Below are positions 8,743-17,231 of a DNA stretch of 64,000 nucleotides, piece after piece. The stretch covers positions 2,666,001 to 2,730,000 of the forward strand of contig NZ_SMFZ01000002.1 of assembly GCF_004339565.1 (NCBI RefSeq), written 5' to 3'. Source of the DNA: Pseudonocardia endophytica (GTDB taxonomy: Bacteria > Actinomycetota > Actinomycetes > Mycobacteriales > Pseudonocardiaceae). The position numbers were made by a program, and so were the translations under genes. Positions within the stretch are counted from its first letter, which is position 1; each line of letters starts with the position of its first letter. A model generated the notes under the pieces. It made no database searches and was not told where the DNA came from. It saw nothing but the letters and a program-made list of their open reading frames with translations.

Positions 8743-9659
8743 GCTCGGCCGTGCCGGACACCACCGTGTCCGTGGCCGACCTGCAGGAGGTCGTCGGTTT
8801 CTCCGACGACGAGCTGCGCCTCTACACGCGCTACTTCGGACTGGACCGGATCGCCGTCGCGGGCGAGCTGGAGCTGGGCGACATGCTGGTCGCGGCCGGA
8901 GACCGGGCGCTGGACGGCGTCGACCGGGACGCCGTGCGCCACCTCGTCCACACGCACAGCCTGCAGCACGTCGGTCCGCGCTACCGGCTCGACGACGTGC
9001 GCCGGGAGCTCGGCCTGCGGAACGCGTCCGCGTTCGACCTGAGCCACGTCAACTGCGTCGCGGGCCTGCACGCGCTGCACGTCGCCCGGTCCCTGCTCGC
9101 CGGCGGCGCACCGGAGGACAAGGTGCTGGTCCTCGCGGGCGACCGGACGTTCGTGCCGCAGATGCGGGTCATCCCCGGCACGACGATCCAGGGTGACGGC
9201 GCCGCGGCCTGCCTGGTCGGCCGGGACACCCGCGGGCACCGCGTGCTCGGGCGCGCCCTGCACGTGATGGGCCGCTTCTACCGGGGCGCCGCGTCGCCGG
9301 AGGACCTGCAGCGCGAGTACGGACGGCTCTACGTCGACAGCCTCACCGACGCGATGCGGGCGGCCCTCGACGACGCACGCCAGGACCCGTCGGAGATCGC
9401 GCTCGTGCTGCCGCACAACGTGAACCGCCTGTCCTGGCCCAAGATCTCCGCGTCGCTGGGGATCCCGAAGGGCCGGACGTTCCTGGACAACGTCCGCCGC
9501 TACGCGCACTGCTACAGCGCGGACCCGTTCATCAACCTCACCGACGTCGTGGACAGCGGCCGGGTCCGCCCCGGCGACGTCGTGCTGCTGGTCAGTGCCG
9601 GTGTCGGCGCCGCGTTCGCGAGCACCGTCGTGCGGATCGGGGAGGGGACCGGGCGATGA
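8721..9659 (+). CDS. KAS III-like (FabH-family) ketoacyl synthase or acyltransferase
   Basis: A 312-aa thiolase-fold enzyme. Cys112 in HVNCVAGLHAL is the expected nucleophile and His232 in LPHNVNRLSW matches the HxxN motif. The third catalytic position, Asn in FabH, is His263 in YAHCYSADPF. Several secondary-metabolism KAS III homologues that transfer acyl groups rather than extend them carry such changes. The GTG start has GAGGAGG upstream. The stop overlaps the next start (GATGAG context, 4 nt). It likely either primes or elongates a short acyl chain, or transfers it to a heteroatom. Confidence 0.8.
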   Translation: MLYLERVSSAVPDTTVSVADLQEVVGFSDDELRLYTRYFGLDRIAVAGELELGDMLVAAGDRALDGVDRDAVRHLVHTHSLQHVGPRYRLDDVRRELGLRNASAFDLSHVNCVAGLHALHVARSLLAGGAPEDKVLVLAGDRTFVPQMRVIPGTTIQGDGAAACLVGRDTRGHRVLGRALHVMGRFYRGAASPEDLQREYGRLYVDSLTDAMRAALDDARQDPSEIALVLPHNVNRLSWPKISASLGIPKGRTFLDNVRRYAHCYSADPFINLTDVVDSGRVRPGDVVLLVSAGVGAAFASTVVRIGEGTGR

Positions 9660-10471
9660 GCACCGAGACGGCGACGCTGCGGCTGTCCGGCGTGCTGCAC
9701 CACGAGTTCGACGAGCGCAGCGAGCCGGTGTTCGACCTCGACCCGTCATACGTCGGCGACGCGGTCCGCTGGTGCGGGCACACCGGCGACGACGTGCTGC
9801 GACGCACCGGCACCACGTTCGTCACGATGGGCGCCGCGCTGCTCGACGCGCTGCCGGGCCCGCTGCCGGAGACCGACGCCGTCCTGCTCGCCTACGACCG
9901 GCCGGACCTGCTGCGGCCCGAGGTGGCCGGGTGCTACCTCGCGGACCGGCTGCCCGGCTCTCCGGTCCCGTTCTCGGTGTCCGGCCAGGGGGGCTGCGCC
10001 GCGTTCACCGCGCTCGGGATCGCGCAGGGGATGCTGCGCGAGGGCGTGGCGGAGACCGGAGCGCTGTTCGTGATCGACCAGCAGGTCGCCGCGTGGGACC
10101 GTGAGCCGGCTGCCCCGGACCCGCCGGACGCGTCCGCGCTGGTCGTGTTCGGCGCCGAGGGCGACGTCGCGGTCCGTGACCTGACCGAGGTCCGCACCGC
10201 GGAGCCCGGTGACCCGACGCCGTCGGAGGCCGTGGTCCGCGTCCGCGCGGACCACCCGGGCATCCCCGCGGTCGTCGGGCCGGAGCTGGCCGCGGTCCTG
10301 GACACGACGGACACGGCCGAGGGGATCGAGCCGGCCGGCCCCGGGGCGCCGTGCACCGGCGTCTGGGCCGCCGTCGCCGCGCGGTGGCCGCTGCGCGCCC
10401 CGCTGCTGCTCGCCGACCGCCAGCCGGACAGCGGGCGGGTCCACGCCTGCGTGCTGGAGCCGGCCCGATGA
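9656..10471 (+). CDS. Shortened thiolase-superfamily protein, probable KAS partner
   Basis: A 271-aa protein with a thiolase-like fold signature: FSVSGQGGCAAFTALGIAQ contains a candidate nucleophile at Cys114. The C-terminal half lacks recognisable HxxN and GN/GH catalytic segments, so only half of the active site is visible. It overlaps the KAS III-like gene by 4 nt, which suggests a heterodimer comparable in principle to KAS/CLF pairs, although the sequence is FabH-like rather than type II PKS-like. Final function is unknown. Confidence 0.6.
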   Translation: MSTETATLRLSGVLHHEFDERSEPVFDLDPSYVGDAVRWCGHTGDDVLRRTGTTFVTMGAALLDALPGPLPETDAVLLAYDRPDLLRPEVAGCYLADRLPGSPVPFSVSGQGGCAAFTALGIAQGMLREGVAETGALFVIDQQVAAWDREPAAPDPPDASALVVFGAEGDVAVRDLTEVRTAEPGDPTPSEAVVRVRADHPGIPAVVGPELAAVLDTTDTAEGIEPAGPGAPCTGVWAAVAARWPLRAPLLLADRQPDSGRVHACVLEPAR

Positions 10472-10608
10472 GCGCCGTACCGGGGCTCGCTATCCGTCCG
10501 CTGTCCGCGACTGCGCGGCGGCGGGAAGCCGATCGGAAGAGGGCGAGCAGGACACCCGTCCAGGGTGGTCGCAGCCCGGTTGGCCAGTGTGGTGTGGGGG
10601 GAAACGAG

Positions 10609-11628
10609 ATGCGGACCGAGACGGAGTGTGGCGGGGGGAGCCCGGTTCTCGACGAGCCGGCCACCGCCGTGTACCGGCACGCGACGGGCAGGGGGGTCAT
10701 CGACTCCATGGACGCCGTCGCCCGGGACCTGGGCACGGACACCGCCGAGGTGTGCGAGGCCGTCGAGCGGCTGGTGGACAACCGCCTGCTGCGGGCCGAG
10801 CAGAACGGCGCCGACCAGCAGTTCGTGCCGGTGGACCCGAAGATCGCGGCGGCGCTGCTCGTGTCGCCGATGGAGCAGGAGATCTACCAGCGCAAGGAGC
10901 TCATCGCCCAGGTCAACGAGTGGAGCGAGGCCCTGAGCGACGACTTCGACCAGGCCGCGGGCCGGGACCTGCCGTGGTCGGCGGCGCAGCCGGTGATCGG
11001 CGAGCTCGAGGTGCGCGGCTACCTGCGCACGGTCGCGGACTCGTGCCGCGACGAGGTGCTCGTGATGCACAGCGGCTCCGAGGATGCCGACACGCTGGAC
11101 GACTTCGCGTCGGTGTGCCTGGACCTGCTGGAACGCGGCATCACGGTGCAGATCCTGTGCCGGCATCGCAACCGGGCCGACATGGTGGCCCGTACGACGA
11201 TGAAGAGGCTGCTGGAGGCGGGCGCGATCGTCCGCACCGCGTGCCGGGTGCCGCGGGAGGCCGTCGTGTTCGACCGGTCCCAGGCGGTGCTACTGGGCAC
11301 CGGCTCCGACGAGGACCCGACGGCCGCGCGCGTCGCGGAGCAGGAGCTCGTGGAGTTCCTGCTGGACATGTTCGAGCACCTCTGGGACCTGGCGCTGCCC
11401 CTGACGCGGGTGGACTGCGGGTACTCCGACGTGACCGGGGACCTGCACCGCACGATCGCCAGCCTGATGGCGAAGGGGATCACCGACGAGGTCGTCGCGC
11501 GCCGGCTCGGCATCTCGGTCCGGACGTGCCGCAGGCACATCGCCGAGCTGATGTCCACGCTCGGCGCCGTCAGCCGGTTCCAGGCCGGGCTCTACGCGGC
11601 GAACCAGGGACTGCTCTGTACCGCGTAG
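10609..11628 (+). CDS. LuxR-type transcriptional regulator with TrmB/PLD-like sensor region
   Basis: A 339-aa regulator. The N-terminal winged helix (VIDSMDAVARDLGT, then VERLVDNRLL) resembles TrmB-type domains. The middle (about 140-260; VLVMHSGSEDADTLDDF, ITVQILCRHRN) resembles the phospholipase-D-like TrmB sensor. The C-terminus (about 285-330) is a LuxR helix-turn-helix: GITDEVVARRLGISVRTCRR. The ATG at 10609 follows GGGGGGAAACGAG; a longer in-frame start inside the previous gene is unlikely. It lies within the biosynthetic cluster and is the only regulator in it, so it is the likely pathway-specific regulator. Confidence 0.82.
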   Translation: MRTETECGGGSPVLDEPATAVYRHATGRGVIDSMDAVARDLGTDTAEVCEAVERLVDNRLLRAEQNGADQQFVPVDPKIAAALLVSPMEQEIYQRKELIAQVNEWSEALSDDFDQAAGRDLPWSAAQPVIGELEVRGYLRTVADSCRDEVLVMHSGSEDADTLDDFASVCLDLLERGITVQILCRHRNRADMVARTTMKRLLEAGAIVRTACRVPREAVVFDRSQAVLLGTGSDEDPTAARVAEQELVEFLLDMFEHLWDLALPLTRVDCGYSDVTGDLHRTIASLMAKGITDEVVARRLGISVRTCRRHIAELMSTLGAVSRFQAGLYAANQGLLCTA

Positions 11629-11656
11629 CCGGTGCCGGGCGGAGGGGAGACAGGCG

Positions 11657-13489
11657 ATGTGCGGGATCACCGGATGGGTCGACTACCGGCGGGACCTGAA
11701 CACGGAACGGGCGGCCCTCGCGGCCATGACGGACACGATGAGCTGCCGGGGCCCGGACGCCGCGGGCATCCACATCGACGGGCACGCGGCGCTCGGGCAC
11801 CGCAGGCTCGCGATCATCGATCTCGACGGCGGCGCCCAGCCGATGGTGTTCGACCGCGCCGGACACCCCGGCGTCGCGATCACGTACTCGGGAGAGGCCT
11901 ACAACTTCCGTGAGCTCGCCCGCGAGCTCACCGCCCGCGGGCACGAGCTGCGCACCACCAGCGACACCGAGGTGGTGCTGCACGCCTACCTCGAGTGGGG
12001 CGCCGGGATGGTCGAGCACCTGAACGGCATGTACGCGTTCGCGATCTGGGACGCCCGTACCCAGGAGCTGCTGCTCGTGCGCGACCGCATGGGCATCAAG
12101 CCGCTCTACTTCCACGACACCGGCGACGGCGTGCTGTTCGGCTCGGAGCCGAAGGCGATCCTGGCGAACGGTCTGCTGCCACCGGTCGTCGACGCGGACG
12201 GGTTCCGCGAGCTGTTCGCGCAGATCAAGTCGCCGGGGCGGACGTACTACCGCGGGATGCGCGAGGTGCAGCCAGGACACGTCGTGCGGGTGCGACCGGA
12301 GGGTGTCACCGAGCACCGCTACTGGGCGCTGGAGGCCACCGAGCACACCGACGACCTGCCGACGACCGTCGCGCACGTGCGCGAGCTGCTCGAGGACGTC
12401 GTCGCACGGCAGATGGTCGCGGACGTGCCGCAGTGCACGCTGCTCTCCGGCGGTCTCGACTCCAGCGCGATCACCGCGCTGGCGCAGCGCACGTCGCGGG
12501 CGGCGGGTGGCGGGGCCGTCCGCTCGTTCTCCGTGGACTTCTCGGGGCGGACCGAGAACTTCCGGGCCGAGGCTCTGCGCGCGACCCCCGACGCGCCGTT
12601 CGTGGCCGACCTCGCCGGGCACGTCGGCTCCGACCACACCGACATCGTGCTGGACACCGCGGAGCTGCTGGCCCCCGACGTCCGCTCGGCGGCCATCACG
12701 GCCAGGGACGCGCCGACCTGGGGCGACATGGACACGTCGCTGTACCTGCTGTTCCGGGCCGTGCGCGAGCGCTCGACGGTCGCGCTGTCCGGCGAGTCCG
12801 CGGACGAGGTGTTCGGCGGCTACAGCTGGTTCCACGACCCGGCCGTCGTCGACGCGCCGACGTTCCCGTGGCTGGCCGCGATCGACAACACCGGCACGAT
12901 GTCGCTGCTCGACCGGGACCTGGCCGCGACGCTCGACCTGGGGACCTACATCGGCGACAGCTACGCCGCGGCGCTGGCCGACGTGCCGCGCCGCGACGGC
13001 GAGACCGGCCACGAGCGGCGGATGCGCGAGATCAGCCATCTGCACCTGACCCGGTTCGTGCGCACGCTGCTCGACCGTAAGGACCGGCTGAGCATGGCCG
13101 TCGGCCTCGAGGTCCGGGTGCCGTTCTGCGACCACCGGCTCGTCCAGTACGTGTTCAACGCGCCGTGGTCGATGAAGACGTTCGACGGCCGGGAGAAGAC
13201 CCTGCTGCGGGCGGCGGTGTCCGACCTGCTCCCGACGTCGGTGCTGGAACGCGTGAAGGTGCCGTACCCGACCGTGCAGGACCCCGGCTACCACGCCGCG
13301 CTGCAGGACGCCGTCGGCAAGCTCGTCGCCGACGGGCAGGCGCCGGCCCTGCGGGTCTTCGACATCGACGTGATGCGGGCGATGGCCGAGGCGCCGCCGT
13401 CCGGCGACCCGCTCCAGCGCGAGGGGCTGGAGAGCGTGCTCGCCGGCAACGAGTGGGCCGAACGCTACGACCTGAGCATCGAACTCTGA
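11657..13489 (+). CDS. AsnB-type glutamine amidotransferase / asparagine synthetase-like
   Basis: A 610-aa class II amidotransferase. Cys2 (MCGITGW) is the glutaminase nucleophile, RGPDAAG and YSGEAYNF follow, and the synthetase domain has the PP-loop LLSGGLDSS at residues 262-270 and GESADEVFGGY. Typical catalysis adenylates a carboxylate and replaces AMP with ammonia to form an amide. It lies between the regulator and the exporter genes, with GGAGGGGAGA upstream. In this position it more likely amidates the cluster product or an intermediate than makes free asparagine. Exosortase A-type cassettes also pair such an enzyme with the ligase and decarboxylase. A primary-metabolism AsnB is the alternative. 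Confidence 0.87.
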   Translation: MCGITGWVDYRRDLNTERAALAAMTDTMSCRGPDAAGIHIDGHAALGHRRLAIIDLDGGAQPMVFDRAGHPGVAITYSGEAYNFRELARELTARGHELRTTSDTEVVLHAYLEWGAGMVEHLNGMYAFAIWDARTQELLLVRDRMGIKPLYFHDTGDGVLFGSEPKAILANGLLPPVVDADGFRELFAQIKSPGRTYYRGMREVQPGHVVRVRPEGVTEHRYWALEATEHTDDLPTTVAHVRELLEDVVARQMVADVPQCTLLSGGLDSSAITALAQRTSRAAGGGAVRSFSVDFSGRTENFRAEALRATPDAPFVADLAGHVGSDHTDIVLDTAELLAPDVRSAAITARDAPTWGDMDTSLYLLFRAVRERSTVALSGESADEVFGGYSWFHDPAVVDAPTFPWLAAIDNTGTMSLLDRDLAATLDLGTYIGDSYAAALADVPRRDGETGHERRMREISHLHLTRFVRTLLDRKDRLSMAVGLEVRVPFCDHRLVQYVFNAPWSMKTFDGREKTLLRAAVSDLLPTSVLERVKVPYPTVQDPGYHAALQDAVGKLVADGQAPALRVFDIDVMRAMAEAPPSGDPLQREGLESVLAGNEWAERYDLSIEL

Positions 13490-13510
13490 CCGGTGAGGAG
13501 CACCGCTGAC

Positions 13511-14344
13511 ATGCTCGACGTCAAGGACCTGAGGAAGAACTACGGGCCGGTCACCGCGCTCGACGGCTTCAGCCTGCACGTGTCGGCGGGCGAGATCGTC
13601 GGCCTGCTGGGGCACAACGGCGCCGGGAAGACGACGTTCCTGGACATCGTCGCCAACCAGATCCGCCCGGAGGCCGGGTCGGTGACGATCGACGGCCGGA
13701 AGCCCGCGAAGGCGGGGGAGCTGCTCGGCATCGCGCCGCAACACCTGGCGCTGTACCCGGCGATGACCGTCCGCGAGCACCTGCGGCTGTTCGGCGGTGT
13801 CGCCGGCCTGCGCCGCGCGGCGCTGCGCTCCGCGACCGAGGACGTGGTCACCGCCCTGCAGCTCACCGAGTGCCTCGACCGGCACGTCGGCACGCTCTCC
13901 GGCGGCCAGCAGCGCCGCACGCAGGCGGCGATCGCGCTGGTCCACCGCCCGCGGCTGCTGCTGCTCGACGAACCGACCGCGGGCGCCGACCCGGAGACCC
14001 GCCAGGCGCTGCTCGACGTCGTCAAGCAGCAGGCGGGCGACGGCGCCGCCGTCGTCTACACGACGCACTACCTGCCGGAGCTCGCCGACCTGCACGCCAG
14101 CGTCGCCGTCGTGCGCAACGGCCGGGTGATCTCCCGTGGCACCAGCGACGAGCTGCTCGCCGGCCTGCCCAGCGAGGTCACGGTGAGCTTCGACGGCGAC
14201 GAGGTCCGCCGGACCACCACGGAACCGGCGCAGATGCTCGTCGAACTGCTGCGGGACACCGACCGCCCGCTGTCCGGTGTGGACATCCGCGACCCGTCCC
14301 TCGACGACCTCTACCGCTCGCTGGTGGGTTCCGATGTCCGTTGA
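13511..14344 (+). CDS. ABC transporter ATP-binding protein (DrrA-like)
   Basis: A 277-aa cytoplasmic ATPase with Walker A GHNGAGKTT, Q-loop region GIAPQHLALYP, signature LSGGQQRR, Walker B LLLLDEPTAGAD and switch His in TTHYLPE. ATG 13511 was chosen because GAGGAG lies 11 bases upstream; an in-frame GTG at 13493 is possible. It overlaps the permease gene by 11 nt. It is the only ATPase in the cluster and probably powers both related permeases (14334 and 795). Export of the cluster product or self-resistance is the likely role. Confidence 0.92.
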   Translation: MLDVKDLRKNYGPVTALDGFSLHVSAGEIVGLLGHNGAGKTTFLDIVANQIRPEAGSVTIDGRKPAKAGELLGIAPQHLALYPAMTVREHLRLFGGVAGLRRAALRSATEDVVTALQLTECLDRHVGTLSGGQQRRTQAAIALVHRPRLLLLDEPTAGADPETRQALLDVVKQQAGDGAAVVYTTHYLPELADLHASVAVVRNGRVISRGTSDELLAGLPSEVTVSFDGDEVRRTTTEPAQMLVELLRDTDRPLSGVDIRDPSLDDLYRSLVGSDVR

Positions 14345-15107
14345 CCGCGCTGACGTCACCGACACCCTGCACCGGTCCCGGGTCCTGATCCGGCACAACG
14401 TCGCGCTGGTCCTGCGGGACGTCTACCCGGTCGCGAGCTACCTCGTCATGCCGATGGTGCTGATGCTCGTGCTCCGGCCGCTCTACGTGAACGCGCTGGA
14501 CGACGGCCTGATGCAGGTCGTCGTCGGCCCCGTCGTGATGGTGTCGGTGCTGTCCCTGCACCTGGTCGGCAACCTGGTCGTCGTCGAGCGCGAGTGGGGC
14601 ACGTGGGACCGCCTGCGCGGCAGCCGCGCGTCGATCGTCGAGATGATGCTGGGCAAGGCCGTGCCCGCCGGGCTGCTGCTGCTCGCGCAGCTCGTCGTCC
14701 CGTTCGCGTTCGGCTATCTGGTCATCGGTCTGCCGCTGCCCGCCGCCCCGGTCCAGCTGTTCGGCGCGATGCTGCTGTGGACGGCCTGCCTGCTCTCGCT
14801 CGGCTACGCCGTCGCGGCGGTGGTGCGCAGCCGTGCCCAGATGGGGGCCGTCGCGGACATCGGCGCGCTGCTGCTGAGCGCGCTCGGGGGCGCGCTGCTC
14901 CCGGTGGGGCTGATGCCCGGATGGGCCCAGGTGCTGGCACACGTCTCGCCGGGCTACTGGGCGATCGCGCTGATGCGCGCCGCGAGCGACGGCGACGTGC
15001 ACGCCGCACTCCTGCCCGCCGTCGTGCTGCTCGTGATCACGGTCGTCGTCGGGGCGTTCGCGGCGCAGCGGTTCTCCCGTCGTCGCGATCACTCGTTCGC
15101 GCTCTGA
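14334..15107 (+). CDS. ABC-2 type (DrrB-like) permease
   Basis: A 257-aa membrane protein with about six transmembrane segments and the ABC-2 features PMVLMLVLRPLY, VVVEREWGTWDRLRG and LLPVGLMPGWAQVL. It is translationally coupled to the ATPase by an 11-nt overlap. Its sequence parallels the permease at the other end of the cluster, so the two are probably ancient duplicates. The gene marks the likely right border of the biosynthetic cluster, since the next gene begins after a separate promoter gap. Confidence 0.88.
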   Translation: MSVDRADVTDTLHRSRVLIRHNVALVLRDVYPVASYLVMPMVLMLVLRPLYVNALDDGLMQVVVGPVVMVSVLSLHLVGNLVVVEREWGTWDRLRGSRASIVEMMLGKAVPAGLLLLAQLVVPFAFGYLVIGLPLPAAPVQLFGAMLLWTACLLSLGYAVAAVVRSRAQMGAVADIGALLLSALGGALLPVGLMPGWAQVLAHVSPGYWAIALMRAASDGDVHAALLPAVVLLVITVVVGAFAAQRFSRRRDHSFAL

Positions 15108-15211
15108 CACCGTTCGGGCGGCCTCCCGGCGCGACGGCGGATCGTGCACGGGTCCAGAATCAAGATCGCGGGCCCTGGCGACGGCGCCGCGCCGACAGCG
15201 AGGAGAAGAAC

Positions 15212-16447
15212 GTGCTCACCCGGCGTCCACGGCGGATCCTGACCGTGCTGGCCGTTCTGGTGGTCGTGGTCGGCGCCCTGTTCGTCGCGGTGGAGACGAC
15301 GACCGACCGGTTCTACCTGTCCCGGGTGCTCGCCTGGCACGGCGCGGATTACCAGGACTGGCAGCGGTTCCCGTCCCGGCCGGTGCCGACGGGACCGGAC
15401 GGGAACCCGTTCCGGCCCGCGCCGGCCACCCCGCCGCCATGGCTGCAGACCGTCACCGGCCACCCGGACGCCCCGCCCCCCGCCGACGAGCGCGAGCCGT
15501 GGGTGACCGAGGGCGGTCAGCGGGGCGGCGCGGCCGTCACCGAGCCGCTGGACGAGTACATGGCGAACTCGGGGACCACGGCGTTCCTGGTCGCCCGCGA
15601 CGACCAGCTGCTCTACGAGCGCTACTACAACGGGTCCGGTCACGACGCCACGCAGACGTCGTTCTCGATGGCGAAGTCGTTCATCTCCGCCCTGGTCGGC
15701 ATCGCCGTCGAGCAGGGTCGCATCCGCAGCGTCGACGACCCGGTGGTGCGCTACGTCCCCGAGCTCGCCGGCCGCGGGATGGACACCATGACGATCCGGA
15801 ACCTGCTCACGATGTCCTCCGGACTGGCGTTCTCCGGAGAGGACGGTGCGGGCGGTCCGTTCGGCGACGACGCCAAGATCTACTACACGCCGCAGCTGCG
15901 GAAGCTGGCGCTCCAGGTGCAGGCCGCGTCACCGCCGGGGCAGCACTGGCAGTACAACGACTACGACACCGTCCTGATGGGACTGATCCTCGAGCGGACC
16001 ACGGGCCGTCCGGTCGCGTCGCTGCTGTCCGACGAGATCTGGAAGCCGATGGGCGCGGAGGCGGACGGGTCCTGGAGCCTGGACAGCACGGCCGACGGCT
16101 TCGAGAAGATGGCCAGCGGGATCAACGGGCGCGCGGTCGACTTCGCGAAGTTCGGGCGCCTGTTCCTGGACGGCGGCCGGGTGAACGGCAGGCAGGTGGT
16201 CCCCGGGGACTGGGTCCGGGAGTCGACGAAGATCGACACGACGACCGACCCGGCGGACTTCTACCAGTACTTCTGGTGGATCGACGTCGCGCGCCCCGGC
16301 CGGTACATGGCCGTCGGGAACCTGGGGCAGTTCATCTACGTGGTGCCCGACAAGCACCTGGTTATCGTGCGTTTCGGGGAGCGGTTCGGCGCACAGCAGT
16401 GGACGCCGCTCCTGCGATCCATCGCAGACGCGGCGCCCCGGCCCTGA
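15212..16447 (+). CDS. Serine hydrolase, beta-lactamase/penicillin-binding fold
   Basis: A 411-aa class C beta-lactamase/esterase-like protein. A hydrophobic stretch at residues 9-28 is a signal anchor, so the catalytic domain is probably outside the cell. The SxxK motif is S152-M-A-K155 in FSMAKSF and the YxN-type motif is in HWQYNDYD. No strong KTG box was seen; the corresponding region near the C-terminus is Gly-rich (VGNLGQF), which favours an esterase or peptidase role over beta-lactam hydrolysis. The GTG start is preceded by GAGGAGAAGAAC. A link to the upstream biosynthetic cluster is uncertain. Confidence 0.82.
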   Translation: MLTRRPRRILTVLAVLVVVVGALFVAVETTTDRFYLSRVLAWHGADYQDWQRFPSRPVPTGPDGNPFRPAPATPPPWLQTVTGHPDAPPPADEREPWVTEGGQRGGAAVTEPLDEYMANSGTTAFLVARDDQLLYERYYNGSGHDATQTSFSMAKSFISALVGIAVEQGRIRSVDDPVVRYVPELAGRGMDTMTIRNLLTMSSGLAFSGEDGAGGPFGDDAKIYYTPQLRKLALQVQAASPPGQHWQYNDYDTVLMGLILERTTGRPVASLLSDEIWKPMGAEADGSWSLDSTADGFEKMASGINGRAVDFAKFGRLFLDGGRVNGRQVVPGDWVRESTKIDTTTDPADFYQYFWWIDVARPGRYMAVGNLGQFIYVVPDKHLVIVRFGERFGAQQWTPLLRSIADAAPRP

Positions 16448-16466
16448 CGTTCTCCTCGCGCGGGAC

Positions 16467-17231
16467 TCAGGCGAGCATCCCGCGCATCTGAGCGATCTCG
16501 CGCTGCTGGGAGTCCACGATGGACTGGGCCAGTGCCCTCGCCTGCGGGTTGGCGCCGGAGGCCAGCTCGGTGCGGGCCATCGCGACGCCGCCCTCGTGGT
16601 GGGCGATCATCATCGTCAGGAACGCCCGGTCGAAGGCGGGTCCGCTCGACTGCTCGAGATCACGCATCTGGCCGGCGCTCATCATGCCGGGCATCCCGTC
16701 GGAGGCGTGATCCATCCCGTCCGACGCGTGGTCCATCCCGTCGGATGCGTGGCTCGTGCCGTCGGACATCTGGTCCATCCTGCCGGACATGTGGTCCATC
16801 CCGGGGATGCCAGCCGTCCCGGCGGGGGGTGCGGGGGCCGGGGCGCCCGCGGGGGCCTGCGGTGCCGGCCGGCCCGGACTCGTCGTGCACCACGCCGCGA
16901 GCATCGCGTTCATCTCCTGGATCTCCGGCTCCTGCGCACGCTGGATGGCGGCGGCGAGCGAGCGGACGCGCCCGTCGGCCGACCGGTCGGTGGCCAGGGG
17001 CGCCATCTGCACTGCCTGCTGATGGTGCGGGACCATGGCCGTGGCGAACGTGACGTCCGCCTGGTTGTGCGGCTCCGCGGCGGCCTCGTACGACGCCGCC
17101 GCGTACGCCGGTGCGGGCGAGATCCCCTCTGCGGCGGGACAGTCGGCAGGGCATCCGGTGCCGCATGCGGACAGGACGACGACGGCTGCGGCGGACACCA
17201 CTGTGGCGGCCGCCGCGTGAGTGGTCTTCAT
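16467..17231 (-). CDS. DUF305 lipoprotein with Met/His-rich repeats
   Basis: A 254-aa secreted protein. The N-terminus has a signal peptide ending in a lipobox (VVVLSACGTG, Cys about 28). Two DUF305 ferritin-like motifs are present: FATAMVPHHQQAVQMA and FLTMMIAHHEGGVAMA. Between them is a Pro/Ala linker and a repeat of the form (S)DGMDHAS near residues 165-205. Similar DUF305 proteins are associated with copper or other metal stress in actinobacteria. The His pairs and the Met/His repeats are consistent with metal binding at the cell surface; the metal is not identified by sequence. Confidence 0.85.
   Translation of the reverse strand: MKTTHAAAATVVSAAAVVVLSACGTGCPADCPAAEGISPAPAYAAASYEAAAEPHNQADVTFATAMVPHHQQAVQMAPLATDRSADGRVRSLAAAIQRAQEPEIQEMNAMLAAWCTTSPGRPAPQAPAGAPAPAPPAGTAGIPGMDHMSGRMDQMSDGTSHASDGMDHASDGMDHASDGMPGMMSAGQMRDLEQSSGPAFDRAFLTMMIAHHEGGVAMARTELASGANPQARALAQSIVDSQQREIAQMRGMLA
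16680..16800 (-). repeat. Coding tandem repeat inside the DUF305 gene
   Basis: About eight imperfect 15-bp units (gtccatcccgtcggatgcg-like on the plus strand) encode alternating MDHAS, MDHMS and MDQMS pentads followed by DG. Third positions differ between units, so the repeat has been kept at the protein level rather than arising very recently. Confidence 0.75.

Noticed and set aside
15212..16447. Considered as a resistance beta-lactamase of the upstream cluster
   Set aside because: No KTG box and no translational coupling to the cluster; a general serine hydrolase is the safer call.
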